Below are positions 8,224-15,659 of a DNA stretch of 40,874 nt, piece after piece (position 1 is the stretch's first letter; each line of letters starts with the position of its first letter). Below the pieces are notes generated by a model that did no database searches, was not told where the DNA came from, and saw only the letters and a list, made by a program, of their open reading frames with translations. The DNA lies in the IMG/VR virus record IMGVR_UViG_3300044675_005678, positions 1 through 40,874 of that record; one strand, 5' to 3'. A program made the position numbers and the translations under genes. The DNA is from a virus.

Positions 8224-8997
8224 TTATTGTGTTATGGACAATTTTTTGTCCGTTATATGGGTTTTTAAATCTAATAGTTTTTTAATATACCCGTTTCTCC
8301 GTAATAATTTAAACGTTAAATTCTCATAAGAATACTCTCCACCCGTTTCAAGTCCACTTTGTCTAAACTTTTTAAGTTTTTTTCTAAGTTCCTCTATTTT
8401 AGGTAGGGCATTTTCATTATCACTTAAATTTATTATTTTATCTATTTTTTTAGCAAATTCTTCACCCTTCTCCAGTATTTTTCTATCATCAATACTTGGA
8501 TTTTCTTTCTTAGGTTCGATTACCCACTCATCATTCAATACTGAATAAACTCCTGACGATATGTGTGGTTCACTAATGTCTTGAACATATAATTCAACAT
8601 CAAAATTTTTAATTTTAACATTATGTTTTTCGTTCCAAACATTTTTCTTGGCATCAAAAAATTCTTTGATTATTGAAAGGATAGATTTTGATTCATTATT
8701 GCCTTTTATATCACTATAATCAATTATAATGTGTAAATCAACGTCCGAATACTCAGACCAACCATAATTTGCTAAGGAACCTGTTAAAACAATATCATGA
8801 ATAAAAAATTCAACTCCTAAAGACTCAATAAAATTATTGGATATCTCTAATAATTTTTTTCTAATCTCTTTTTTCATTTTAGAACCATCAGCATCTCCAT
8901 CAAATATATTTTGACATAGAGAGTCCTTAGTCTTAAAAGACTTTATAATTTTTTCATCTTCTTTCTTGTCCTCTATAAGTTCCTCAAATAAACTCAT
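8224..8997 (-). CDS. Pol-beta-fold nucleotidyltransferase
   Basis: A 257-residue protein with the nucleotidyltransferase signature GS (73-74) followed by SDVDLHI (D85, D87), and a third acidic strand FDVEL (D133), which together bind two metals and transfer NMP to an acceptor. Helical N- and C-terminal regions flank the core. The family includes tRNA CCA-adding enzymes, antibiotic nucleotidyltransferases, MNT toxins and CD-NTases; the sequence does not say which acceptor is used, and I see no paired HEPN gene beside it. It overlaps the KTSC gene by ATGA (8997-8994), so the two are co-translated. Confidence 0.8.
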   Translation of the reverse strand: MSLFEELIEDKKEDEKIIKSFKTKDSLCQNIFDGDADGSKMKKEIRKKLLEISNNFIESLGVEFFIHDIVLTGSLANYGWSEYSDVDLHIIIDYSDIKGNNESKSILSIIKEFFDAKKNVWNEKHNVKIKNFDVELYVQDISEPHISSGVYSVLNDEWVIEPKKENPSIDDRKILEKGEEFAKKIDKIINLSDNENALPKIEELRKKLKKFRQSGLETGGEYSYENLTFKLLRRNGYIKKLLDLKTHITDKKLSITQ

Positions 8998-9239
8998 CCT
9001 ATTTTGTTATATTTATAACTCTTTGATATATTCTCATTAAAATATTTTCCTTGAGATTTAGCCATTCTAAACTTTGTAAACTTTTCCCAAGGAACATTAT
9101 TATATTCATAAATAGCACCACTATTAAAAGTGATATTTAAATTTGAAGATTCTGTGTTATAAGTTGCAGATTTCAGATTTGAGGACTCAATTAATACTTC
9201 GATAATTGTACCTTCAATTTTTTCAGATAAAATAGCCAT
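8994..9239 (-). CDS. KTSC-domain protein
   Basis: An 81-residue protein matching the small KTSC domain: SSNLKSATYN, a strand pair ITFNSGAIYEYNNVP, then the signature KSQGKYFNENISKSYKY. KTSC domains occur alone or fused to other domains in phages and bacteria; their function is not established. Co-transcribed with the nucleotidyltransferase, with a TATTTATC motif 25 nt upstream. Confidence 0.85.
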   Translation of the reverse strand: MAILSEKIEGTIIEVLIESSNLKSATYNTESSNLNITFNSGAIYEYNNVPWEKFTKFRMAKSQGKYFNENISKSYKYNKIG

Positions 9240-9264
9240 ATATTTTTTTATGAATAATATACTA

Positions 9265-9272
9265 GATAAATA
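9265..9272 (-). promoter_or_regulatory. TATTTATC motif upstream of the KTSC gene
   Basis: One-base variant of TATTTATA in sense orientation, lying between the hsp20 terminator and the KTSC start. Confidence 0.4.
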
Positions 9273-9280
9273 TCAAATAA

Positions 9281-9303
9281 AAAACCCCACATCGTGGGGT
9301 TTT
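9281..9303 (-). terminator. Terminator downstream of hsp20
   Basis: Arms AAAACCCCAC and GTGGGGTTTT with loop ATC; the minus-strand reading ends in a T run. It lies 3 nt after the hsp20 stop codon. Confidence 0.88.
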
Positions 9304-9305
9304 AA

Positions 9306-9677
9306 TTAATTTAAAGATATTAATCTCTCTAAATTTTTTTTCTTTTCTAATGGTAACCTTAGTTCCAACACACCATTCTCAACCTTACCTTCGATATCTT
9401 TTTCCTTTACATCTTCAGGCAATGTGTAGGATTTTTTAAAATTACTGGTAAAGTAGGTTCTATTACTTTTCTCCTCCTTTTCAAAAGAGATGGTAATAAC
9501 CCCATCTTTTGTTGTGATTTTAATGTCTTCCTTAGTTAGACCGGGTACACTCATTAATAGTTTGTACCCATTTTCATTTTTAGTGAGATTGGTTTGTGGC
9601 GTTGTGGTACCAACGTAAGATGTTTCGAAAACCTTATCGAAAACATCGAAAAACGGATCTTTGAATAATGTTATCAT
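9306..9677 (-). CDS. Small heat-shock protein (Hsp20/alpha-crystallin)
   Basis: A 123-residue Hsp20 with a short N-terminus (LFKDPFFDVFDKVF), an alpha-crystallin beta-sandwich (about 28-115: GYKLLMSVPGLTKEDIKI, DGVITISFEKE) and the family signature GVLELRLP near the end. sHsps hold unfolding proteins in a refoldable state; T4-like phages often carry one, presumably to aid virion assembly. It is divergent from the clpC-like gene with a 166-nt gap; no clear TATTTATA precedes it. The C-terminal IxI oligomerisation motif is absent or weak (RLISLN). Confidence 0.93.
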   Translation of the reverse strand: MITLFKDPFFDVFDKVFETSYVGTTTPQTNLTKNENGYKLLMSVPGLTKEDIKITTKDGVITISFEKEEKSNRTYFTSNFKKSYTLPEDVKEKDIEGKVENGVLELRLPLEKKKNLERLISLN

Positions 9678-9788
9678 ATATTTTTAATTTTAAAATAAAA
9701 TTATCAAGTATGTTGCCAAATGAATAAAACTGACATTTAGACATTATTTAGTCGTTTTTCACACATTTTTAAGACATTTTGTCATAGT

Positions 9789-9819
9789 TTTGTTTTTTAT
9801 TTTTTTAGTGTTATATTTG
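9789..9819 (+). promoter_or_regulatory. Bacteroidota-type promoter for the clpC-like gene
   Basis: TTTG at 9789-9792, 19 nt, then TATATTTG at 9812-9819: an exact -33/-7 match to the Bacteroidota housekeeping consensus (TTTG...TAnnTTTG). The -7 box overlaps potential upstream start codons, which fixes the CDS start at 9844. Confidence 0.75.
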
Positions 9820-9843
9820 ATGAGAACAAATCAAATTAAAAAT

Positions 9844-11862
9844 ATGTCAGTAGATTTCTTTGAAGAAGGACAAACAACAAGTCCCAAACGAACACGTAAA
9901 GGTTCTGAAACACCGATTCTCGATAATTTTAGTAGGGACTTAACTAGACTCGCTGAAGAAGGAAAAATTGATCCTGTAATTGGTCGAGATAAGGAAGTTA
10001 AAAGAATTTCACAGATTTTATCAAGAAAAAAGAAAAACAATGCAGTCATTGTTGGGGACGCAGGTGTTGGTAAATCAGCATTGGTTGAAAAACTTGCACT
10101 ATTAATTAAAGAAGGAAATTGTCCAACAAACTTGTTAGATAAACGGATTGTTTCATTGGATTTAACATCTTTAGTTGCTGGAACTAAATATAGAGGACAA
10201 TTTGAAGAAAGAATAAAGGCGATTCTAAATGAGTTGTTGGAAGTAACAAACGTCATCATATTCATAGATGAGTTACACACAATGATTGGTGCGGGTAATG
10301 CGAGTGGGGCAATGGATGCAGCAAATATTTTAAAACCCGCATTGGCGAGAGGTGAAATCCAATGTATAGGTGCAACAACTTTTGACGAGTATAAAAAACA
10401 TCTTGAGAAAGATTCTGCGTTGGTTAGGAGATTTCAAAAAATCATTCTATCCGAACCAACTGAAAAAGAAACGTTTGAAATATTAACAAATTTAAAAACA
10501 TCATATGAAGACTACCATAGAGTGACCTACGGAGAAGATGTTCTTGAAACAATTGTTAAACTATCAAAACGATATATTACTGATAGACAATTTCCTGATA
10601 AGGCAATTGATATTATGGACGAACTTGGGTCAGAAAAGAAAATCTCAAATAAAGTCCCCGAATCAATTGAAAAACTGAAGAAGGACATTGAAGAGGTCAG
10701 GGAAAAAAAGATTGCGGTGGTCAAAAGTCAAGAATATGAACAAGCCGTAAAATTAAGGGATAGTGAAAAAAAATTAAACCTTAAACTCGATAGTGAGAAG
10801 AAAAAATGGTTGGATAATTTGAAAAACAATAAAATCCCAATTGTATCCGAAGATGTTTATAACATTGTTTCGAATATGACCGGTGTTCCTATAACTAAAT
10901 TAGACTCCAAAGAAACTGAAAAACTTTTAAAGATGGAGGAAATTCTAACTTCAAAAGTTATTGGACAGGATGAAGCTATTAATACGATATCGAGAGCGGT
11001 AAGAAGAAATCGTGTAGGGATTAAGGATGGGGGAAGACCTATTGGAAGTTTTATCTTCTTGGGTTCAACCGGTGTGGGTAAAACATATTTAGCGAAGTCT
11101 GTTGCAGAAATTTTATTTGGAGACCCCGAGAAAATTATTCGTGTCGACATGAGTGAATTCATGGAAAAACATAATGTTTCGAAATTAATTGGTTCACCTC
11201 CCGGATATGTGGGATATGATGAGGGAGGACAATTAACAGAAAAAGTTAAAAATAATCCATTCTCGGTGATTCTTTTTGACGAAATTGAAAAGGCACATAA
11301 GGATGTCTTTAACATTCTTTTACAAATATTAGATGAGGGACATTTAACCGATTCTTTTGGTAGAAAGGTTAATTTCACCAATACATTGATTATTATGACA
11401 TCTAATGTTGGCGCTAAAAAAGTTTCTGATTTTGGTAATGGAGTCGGATTTTCAACCTCATCATCAGAAAATCAGAAATACGAGGTTAGAAAAAGTATTA
11501 TTCAAAAATCACTAAAACAACAATTTACTCCTGAATTTTTAAATAGAATTGATGATGTGATTTTATTTAATCATCTTAGTGAGGACATTATCAATAAAAT
11601 TATTTCAATTGAAATTGGTAAGTTGGTTAAGAGACTAAATGATAAAAAATACCTTGTTTCTTTTGATAAAACTGTCATTGAAAGGATTTCAGAACTAAAT
11701 TCTCAAGAGGAATATGGTGCAAGACCAATTAAAAGAATCATTCAAAATCTTTGTGAAGATTTTATAAGTGAAGAGATTTTAAGAGGTAATATTATAGAAA
11801 ATCAACAACTTACAATTAAATACAAAGGAGAAAAATTAACGGTCGTAAAAAAAATGTTATAA
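9844..11862 (+). CDS. ClpC-like AAA+ unfoldase lacking the N-domain
   Basis: A 672-residue HSP100 protein with two AAA+ rings: Walker A GDAGVGKS (about 71) and Walker B FIDEL in D1, Walker A GSTGVGKT (about 407) and Walker B LFDEIE in D2, plus NRIDDVILF near the end. A UVR-like helix pair (EYEQAVKLRDSEKK, about 297-311) marks it as ClpC type. Host ClpC is around 820-850 residues because of an N-terminal adaptor-binding domain, absent here. A VGF tripeptide at 534-536, in the D2 loop where ClpC/ClpA/ClpX carry their ClpP-docking motif, suggests it may use host ClpP. Start chosen because the -7 box lies at 9812-9819. Which proteins it unfolds is unknown. Confidence 0.9.
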   Translation: MSVDFFEEGQTTSPKRTRKGSETPILDNFSRDLTRLAEEGKIDPVIGRDKEVKRISQILSRKKKNNAVIVGDAGVGKSALVEKLALLIKEGNCPTNLLDKRIVSLDLTSLVAGTKYRGQFEERIKAILNELLEVTNVIIFIDELHTMIGAGNASGAMDAANILKPALARGEIQCIGATTFDEYKKHLEKDSALVRRFQKIILSEPTEKETFEILTNLKTSYEDYHRVTYGEDVLETIVKLSKRYITDRQFPDKAIDIMDELGSEKKISNKVPESIEKLKKDIEEVREKKIAVVKSQEYEQAVKLRDSEKKLNLKLDSEKKKWLDNLKNNKIPIVSEDVYNIVSNMTGVPITKLDSKETEKLLKMEEILTSKVIGQDEAINTISRAVRRNRVGIKDGGRPIGSFIFLGSTGVGKTYLAKSVAEILFGDPEKIIRVDMSEFMEKHNVSKLIGSPPGYVGYDEGGQLTEKVKNNPFSVILFDEIEKAHKDVFNILLQILDEGHLTDSFGRKVNFTNTLIIMTSNVGAKKVSDFGNGVGFSTSSSENQKYEVRKSIIQKSLKQQFTPEFLNRIDDVILFNHLSEDIINKIISIEIGKLVKRLNDKKYLVSFDKTVIERISELNSQEEYGARPIKRIIQNLCEDFISEEILRGNIIENQQLTIKYKGEKLTVVKKML

Positions 11863-11890
11863 ATAGTTGACTTTTTTTGAAAATCATATA

Positions 11891-11898
11891 TATTTATA
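11891..11898 (+). promoter_or_regulatory. TATTTATA motif upstream of a candidate small RNA
   Basis: Exact sense TATTTATA 29 nt after the clpC-like stop. No ORF starts within the next 100 nt before a terminator, so the motif appears to serve a non-coding transcript. Confidence 0.5.
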
Positions 11899-11902
11899 TT
11901 CT

Positions 11903-12005
11903 CAAAGGTTCTCTTTGTCGATTACCTTTTCGTTTTTTTTCATAAGTAAGTGGGGTTGAACCTACTGAAAGACCTTAAAACCCCGACATCCTGTTGGGGT
12001 TTTTA
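11903..12005 (+). ncRNA. Candidate small RNA, copy 1 (CAAAG hairpin/TCGA/CCTTTTCG element)
   Basis: About 100 nt between a TATTTATA motif and a strong terminator, without a convincing ORF. It starts with a hairpin closed by CAAAG (11903-11907) and CTTTG, followed by TCGATTACCTTTTCGTTT. The same order (CAAAG...CTTTG hairpin, TCGA, TTA, CCTTTTCGTTT) recurs on the plus strand after the tmRNA (29799-29846), which is why I treat it as a family. The alternative is a long 5' leader of the lipoprotein gene that ends in an attenuator. Confidence 0.4.
11977..12005 (+). terminator. Terminator after small RNA copy 1
   Basis: AAAACCCCGACA, loop TCC, TGTTGGGGTTTT (one G-U pair), then TTATTTTT. Confidence 0.88.
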
Positions 12006-12036
12006 TTTTTAACAATTTTTTCATATATTTACTCTT

Positions 12037-12237
12037 ATGAGATATTATACACTTATCTTGATGTTTTTCGTTGCAATTGCAATGACATCATGTGGTTCTG
12101 GAACTACCACAAAAGAAACAAATGTTTCCGATACCGTTGCGGTTGAGGGAGTTGACTCTTTGTCAACTGAGGAATTAACTGTAGAAGGCGCCGGAGTTGA
12201 GGCTGATTCTTCAGTTAAAGTTCAACCAATTCAATAA
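12037..12237 (+). CDS. Small lipoprotein
   Basis: A 66-residue protein with a signal peptide (MRYYTLILMFFVAIA) and a lipobox MTSC (Cys19), followed by Gly-Ser and an acidic, Thr/Val/Glu-rich unstructured tail ending in QPIQ. It would be lipidated and held in the inner or outer membrane. It stands alone between two terminators, with a TATATTTA box about 7 nt before the ATG. Small phage lipoproteins of this kind often act in superinfection exclusion or as o-spanin-like lysis proteins; neither can be proved here. Confidence 0.8.
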   Translation: MRYYTLILMFFVAIAMTSCGSGTTTKETNVSDTVAVEGVDSLSTEELTVEGAGVEADSSVKVQPIQ

Positions 12238-12266
12238 AAATGGGACCGTTAATTCGGTCCCTTTTA
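12236..12266 (+). terminator. Terminator after the lipoprotein gene
   Basis: GGGACCG/CGGTCCC stem (12242-12248 and 12255-12261) with loop TTAATT, followed by TTTTAT. Confidence 0.85.
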
Positions 12267-12277
12267 TCTTTTAATTT

Positions 12278-12691
12278 ATGGAATACGTAGGTGATTTAAT
12301 TTTACTTAGGGGATTACCTGGTAGTGGAAAATCTACCTTAGGTGATGTTATACTTAGAACCCCACAACAAGATCCGAATGTTTTATCGGCGGATGATTTT
12401 TTTATAGACGAAAATGGTAACTATAATTTTGATTCCACAAAATTACAAGAAGCCCATAGTCAATGCCAATTAAAATGTGCTGAAAGAATGAAATTACAAT
12501 TAACAAAAATTGTAGTTGCAAATACATTCACACAAGATTGGGAAATGGAACCATATTTTGAAATGGCCGAAAGATACAAATACAGGGTTCATACTCTAAT
12601 TGTAGAAAATAGACACGGTAATTCAAATATTCATAATGTTCCGGTTGAAAAGATTGAACAGATGAGAAATCGGTTTCACTTTAAAATCTAA
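12278..12691 (+). CDS. Polynucleotide kinase-like P-loop kinase
   Basis: A 137-residue kinase with Walker A GLPGSGKST (12-20), an ADD motif (38-40) after the second strand, and a LSADDFF...FDSTKLQEAHSQC pattern like the N4BP2/T4 Pnk 5'-kinase family. The chain ends after the lid and C-terminal helix, so there is no 3'-phosphatase domain as in T4 Pnkp (about 300 residues). Stop and next start overlap as TAATG (12689-12693) with an RNA ligase, which implies co-translation and an RNA 5'-phosphorylation role in repair of cleaved tRNA or other RNA. The substrate is inferred from the neighbour. Confidence 0.82.
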   Translation: MEYVGDLILLRGLPGSGKSTLGDVILRTPQQDPNVLSADDFFIDENGNYNFDSTKLQEAHSQCQLKCAERMKLQLTKIVVANTFTQDWEMEPYFEMAERYKYRVHTLIVENRHGNSNIHNVPVEKIEQMRNRFHFKI

Positions 12692-13698
12692 TGATAGAAA
12701 TCCTAAATAGGTATTATCAAGATGGTTGGTTAATTAAACAAACCCACCCAAATCTCCCATTGACTATTTGGAACTATTCTCAAACTACTCAATATGAGAG
12801 TAAGTGGGATGAGATAACTTTGCAATGTAGAGGTTTAGTTACTGACACTGAAGGTAATATTGTCGCACGTCCATTTCGTAAATTTTTTAATATGGAGGAA
12901 GGTAAACATACCCCAACTTCCGAGTTTGATGTTTACGAAAAAATGGATGGTTCACTTATCATAATATTCTGGTATGATGGTGGATGGGTAGTGGCATCTC
13001 GTGGTTCATTTACATCAGAACAAGCGGTTGCGGCTAAAAGAATTTTCTTTGATGAATTAGACCACAACTTTTCAATTGGTATCACTTATCTTTTTGAGTT
13101 TACTGCAAGATGGAATAGAATTGTGGTGGATTATGGTGAAAAAGAAAACCTAACCCTACTAGGTGCAATTAGAACTGATGATGGTGATGAGGCAAGTTGG
13201 GAGGTCCTAAAAAAAATTGGTGATGGTGCAAGATGTGATGTTGTAAAAAAATACGATGGAATTCTAAATTATTCCGAGTTGAAGGATAAAATTCAACAAA
13301 ATGAGGAAGGATTTGTTATTCGTTTCTCAAATGGAGAAAGAATGAAAATCAAAGGTGAAGAATACTTACGATTACATAAAGTAATGACGGAAGTATCTAC
13401 CAAATCAGTATGGGAAGTTCTTTTTAATGGTGATAGTATGGAGAATCTTCTAAACGATGTTCCAGATGAGTTCTATACTAAAATCAAAGAATACGAGAAT
13501 AAATTAATTAATGATTTTAAAAAAATCAAAAATGAATATACTTGGTATTTCTATTTGATGTCAAAGGATGACAGGAAGGAGTTTGCTCTCACAGCGAAAG
13601 AAACAGATTATCCATCAATTCTTTTTGGAATGTTAAATGAGAAGAACATTGACCCAATAATTTGGAAAATTATTAAACCAGAGTTCAAAAAACTTTAA
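12691..13698 (+). CDS. RNA ligase, T4 Rnl1-like
   Basis: A 335-residue ATP-dependent RNA ligase. The nucleotidyl-lysine motif is EKMDGS (Lys84); other ligase motifs are CRGLVTD...ARPFRKFFN (46-67), YLFEFTARWNR, EEGFVIRF and MKIKGEEYLRLH, the order of the T4 Rnl1 family, and a helical C-terminal region follows. Rnl1-type ligases rejoin 5'-phosphate and 3'-hydroxyl RNA ends, classically restoring tRNA cut by host anticodon nucleases. The gene overlaps the kinase by 1 nt, forming a two-gene repair unit. Length is close to T4 Rnl1 (374). Confidence 0.92.
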   Translation: MIEILNRYYQDGWLIKQTHPNLPLTIWNYSQTTQYESKWDEITLQCRGLVTDTEGNIVARPFRKFFNMEEGKHTPTSEFDVYEKMDGSLIIIFWYDGGWVVASRGSFTSEQAVAAKRIFFDELDHNFSIGITYLFEFTARWNRIVVDYGEKENLTLLGAIRTDDGDEASWEVLKKIGDGARCDVVKKYDGILNYSELKDKIQQNEEGFVIRFSNGERMKIKGEEYLRLHKVMTEVSTKSVWEVLFNGDSMENLLNDVPDEFYTKIKEYENKLINDFKKIKNEYTWYFYLMSKDDRKEFALTAKETDYPSILFGMLNEKNIDPIIWKIIKPEFKKL

Positions 13699-13715
13699 CA
13701 AAGGGTATTTCCGAG

Positions 13716-13745
13716 TTTTTTTTCTGAAAAAAAAGTATAACTTTG
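13716..13745 (+). promoter_or_regulatory. Bacteroidota-type promoter for the 13776 gene
   Basis: TAACTTTG (13738-13745) is an exact TAnnTTTG -7 box with a T-rich -33 region at about 13716. The predicted start lies about 20-25 nt before the ATG. Confidence 0.65.
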
Positions 13746-13775
13746 TTATGAACAAAACATAAAAACAACCACACT

Positions 13776-14090
13776 ATGCCAAAGAATCAGATTTTCAAAG
13801 AATTAACATTTAATAAAAAATTTAAAACCTACCACGAGTTTCACAACGAAAATCGAGAGGAAATTTATAAATCAATTATCGATTTATTTTCCGAATTTCA
13901 AAATGTCAAAAACAAAACACTTGCGGTTGCAATCAAAGCAAACATCGAGAATATTGAATGGTCGACGGAATTAAATTTTAGTAGGGGTGAAGCACATGTC
14001 TTAAAAAAGGATATTATGCCATTTTTTGAAGACAATGAAGATTATGAAACCTGTCATCAAATAATTTCTTTAACTAAATCCTTGACATAA
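13776..14090 (+). CDS. Unknown small protein, 104 aa
   Basis: A soluble, helix-rich protein (MPKNQIFKELTFNKKFKTYH; later ENIEWSTELNFSRGEAHVLK) with no recognised domain. It has its own host-type promoter, which suggests expression from early in infection. A terminator follows at 14160-14187. Confidence 0.75.
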   Translation: MPKNQIFKELTFNKKFKTYHEFHNENREEIYKSIIDLFSEFQNVKNKTLAVAIKANIENIEWSTELNFSRGEAHVLKKDIMPFFEDNEDYETCHQIISLTKSLT

Positions 14091-14131
14091 ACATAATTTT
14101 TGTTTATCCTTTAATATAGATGAAACTATTG

Positions 14132-14156
14132 TAAGATACTTTTATTTATTTTGTCC
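14132..14156 (+). repeat. 25-nt direct repeat, left copy
   Basis: Begins TAAGATACTTTT and ends ATTTTGTCC; identical over 25 nt to 25654-25678 in the same orientation. The two copies lie just outside the ends of the 14186-25598 exported-protein cassette. Each contains a plus-sense TATTTATT. Confidence 0.9.
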
Positions 14157-14159
14157 CAC

Positions 14160-14187
14160 CCCCACCGAACAACGGTGGGGTTTTTTT
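14160..14187 (+). terminator. Terminator after the 13776 gene
   Basis: CCCCACCG, loop AACAA, CGGTGGGG, then TTTTTTT on the plus strand. It directly abuts the stop codon of the converging 14186-15658 gene; the minus reading lacks a T run. Confidence 0.9.
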
Positions 14188-15658
14188 ATAATATCATTCT
14201 AGTCCCCACTAAAATGTTACTCAAGAATGGAGAACCCTTCACAGTATTACCACTCAATCTATAATTAATACTAAATCCAAAACGTTTACTTATTTTATAA
14301 TCAAAAGACGACCCAAGTAAGAATCCAATGTTTCTATTTACTGTGGTTGTTTTTGTAACAGTATTATAGGATAAAGGTGCTAACATTGTGAATATTTGTG
14401 GTGACACGGTTAGTTTTTTGCTGTATTGATAAGGTTTAGTCCAAAAAGAAACAACTGATGACGACATACTAAAATCGTATTTATCATTATTTGTATTCTT
14501 AATTAATAAATTAATTAAACTTAAATTATAACCAAATACACCATTTTTTTGAGTGGGTTTTATATGAGTATACCCCATTAAATTCATATAGGTCCCATTT
14601 AGATATGCAAATGCTGACGAATACGAATGTATTTTTTTGAGTTTACCTTCATTAAAATCTAATTTAGTGTATCCACCACTAACAATAAATGTTTTTAAAT
14701 CACTCATTATAACCGCAGTTCCTGAATAACTTTCATCACCAGCCATTGATGATCTCGATACCCCAATTGTGGCAGATTGTAACCACCTACCATCGGGAGA
14801 TTCAATTGTTGATAAATCTGATGATAACAACATTGGATTAGATACTGGTGCCCTTTCTTTTTTCTTTTCCTCTTTTTTTTCTTCTTTAGATTCTTCTTTC
14901 TTTTCTTCTGATTTTGATTCCTCTTTCTTTTCTTCTGATTTTGATTCCTCTTTCTTTTCTTCAGATTTACTTTCCGATTTACTTTCTTCTTTTGATTCTG
15001 ATTTACTTTCTGATTTACTTTCTGATTTTGTTTCAGATTTAGACTCTGTTTTTGTTTCTGTTTTCGATTCTGTTTTACTTTCAGAAGAACCACCAGAACT
15101 TTGTGATGATGAACTACCTGAACTTTGTGATGATGAGCTACCTGAACTTTGTGATGATGAACCACTTGATGGTGGGGGAGTTGTGGTTCCTCCAGAAGTA
15201 GAAGTGGCATTACTTGTCGCTGAAGACGCTGCACCACCCGCGGCTGAAGACGCAGCACCCCCCGCAGCTGAAGACGCCGCTCCACCCGCGGCTGAAGATG
15301 CTGCACTACTTGCGGCTGAAGATGCTGCACTACTTGCCGCGTTGGCTGCAGTTTGAGCGGCAGTATTTGCCACCGTTTGTTGTACCACAGGATTATTAAT
15401 AACGGGACAGGTTAATGATTCATATGTTGTCTTAGTCGTCAATAACCAAGTTTGTACAGCACCTGTTTGTACTTCTATTGGTGTAAATGTCCTAACTTGA
15501 TTATAAAATGAAACTGTGGCACTTCCATTTACCATTGTAGTTGTTGCTACCTTTTTTTCTCCTGTACATTTATCTATAAATGTTTGAGTATATGTTTGTG
15601 AATTAGCTTTTAAAACAAATACAAAAAAGAAAACAACAAAAACTGCACATTTTTTCAT
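14186..15658 (-). CDS. Exported low-complexity protein with C-terminal beta-barrel-like domain
   Basis: About 490 residues from the start MKKCAVFVVFFFVFVLKANSQ, a signal peptide. After a folded N-terminal part comes low complexity: Ala/Ser repeats (AASSAASS, then AAGG units), Ser/Gln/Gly repeats, then SESKSE and EEKKEESKSE repeats. The C-terminal 230 residues (from SPDGRWLQSATIGVSRS) alternate aromatic and polar residues and end ILVGTRMIL, resembling an outer-membrane beta-barrel like that of the 19406-20296 protein. A TTG 24 nt upstream could be read as a start, but the signal peptide fixes it here. The repeats may tether or extend the protein at the cell surface; function is unknown. Confidence 0.8.
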   Translation of the reverse strand: MKKCAVFVVFFFVFVLKANSQTYTQTFIDKCTGEKKVATTTMVNGSATVSFYNQVRTFTPIEVQTGAVQTWLLTTKTTYESLTCPVINNPVVQQTVANTAAQTAANAASSAASSAASSAASSAAGGAASSAAGGAASSAAGGAASSATSNATSTSGGTTTPPPSSGSSSQSSGSSSSQSSGSSSSQSSGGSSESKTESKTETKTESKSETKSESKSESKSESKEESKSESKSEEKKEESKSEEKKEESKSEEKKEESKEEKKEEKKKERAPVSNPMLLSSDLSTIESPDGRWLQSATIGVSRSSMAGDESYSGTAVIMSDLKTFIVSGGYTKLDFNEGKLKKIHSYSSAFAYLNGTYMNLMGYTHIKPTQKNGVFGYNLSLINLLIKNTNNDKYDFSMSSSVVSFWTKPYQYSKKLTVSPQIFTMLAPLSYNTVTKTTTVNRNIGFLLGSSFDYKISKRFGFSINYRLSGNTVKGSPFLSNILVGTRMIL

Positions 15659-15659
15659 T

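Noticed and set aside
9790-9843. Upstream in-frame starts for the clpC-like gene
   Set aside because: They overlap the -33/-7 promoter, and the extra residues are unlike ClpC N-termini.
10857-11381. A 174-codon frame opposite the clpC-like gene
   Set aside because: Complement of conserved AAA+ coding sequence.
14769-15356. A 195-codon frame opposite the 14186-15658 gene
   Set aside because: Pure complement of the low-complexity repeats; the minus-strand gene has a signal peptide and barrel-like end.
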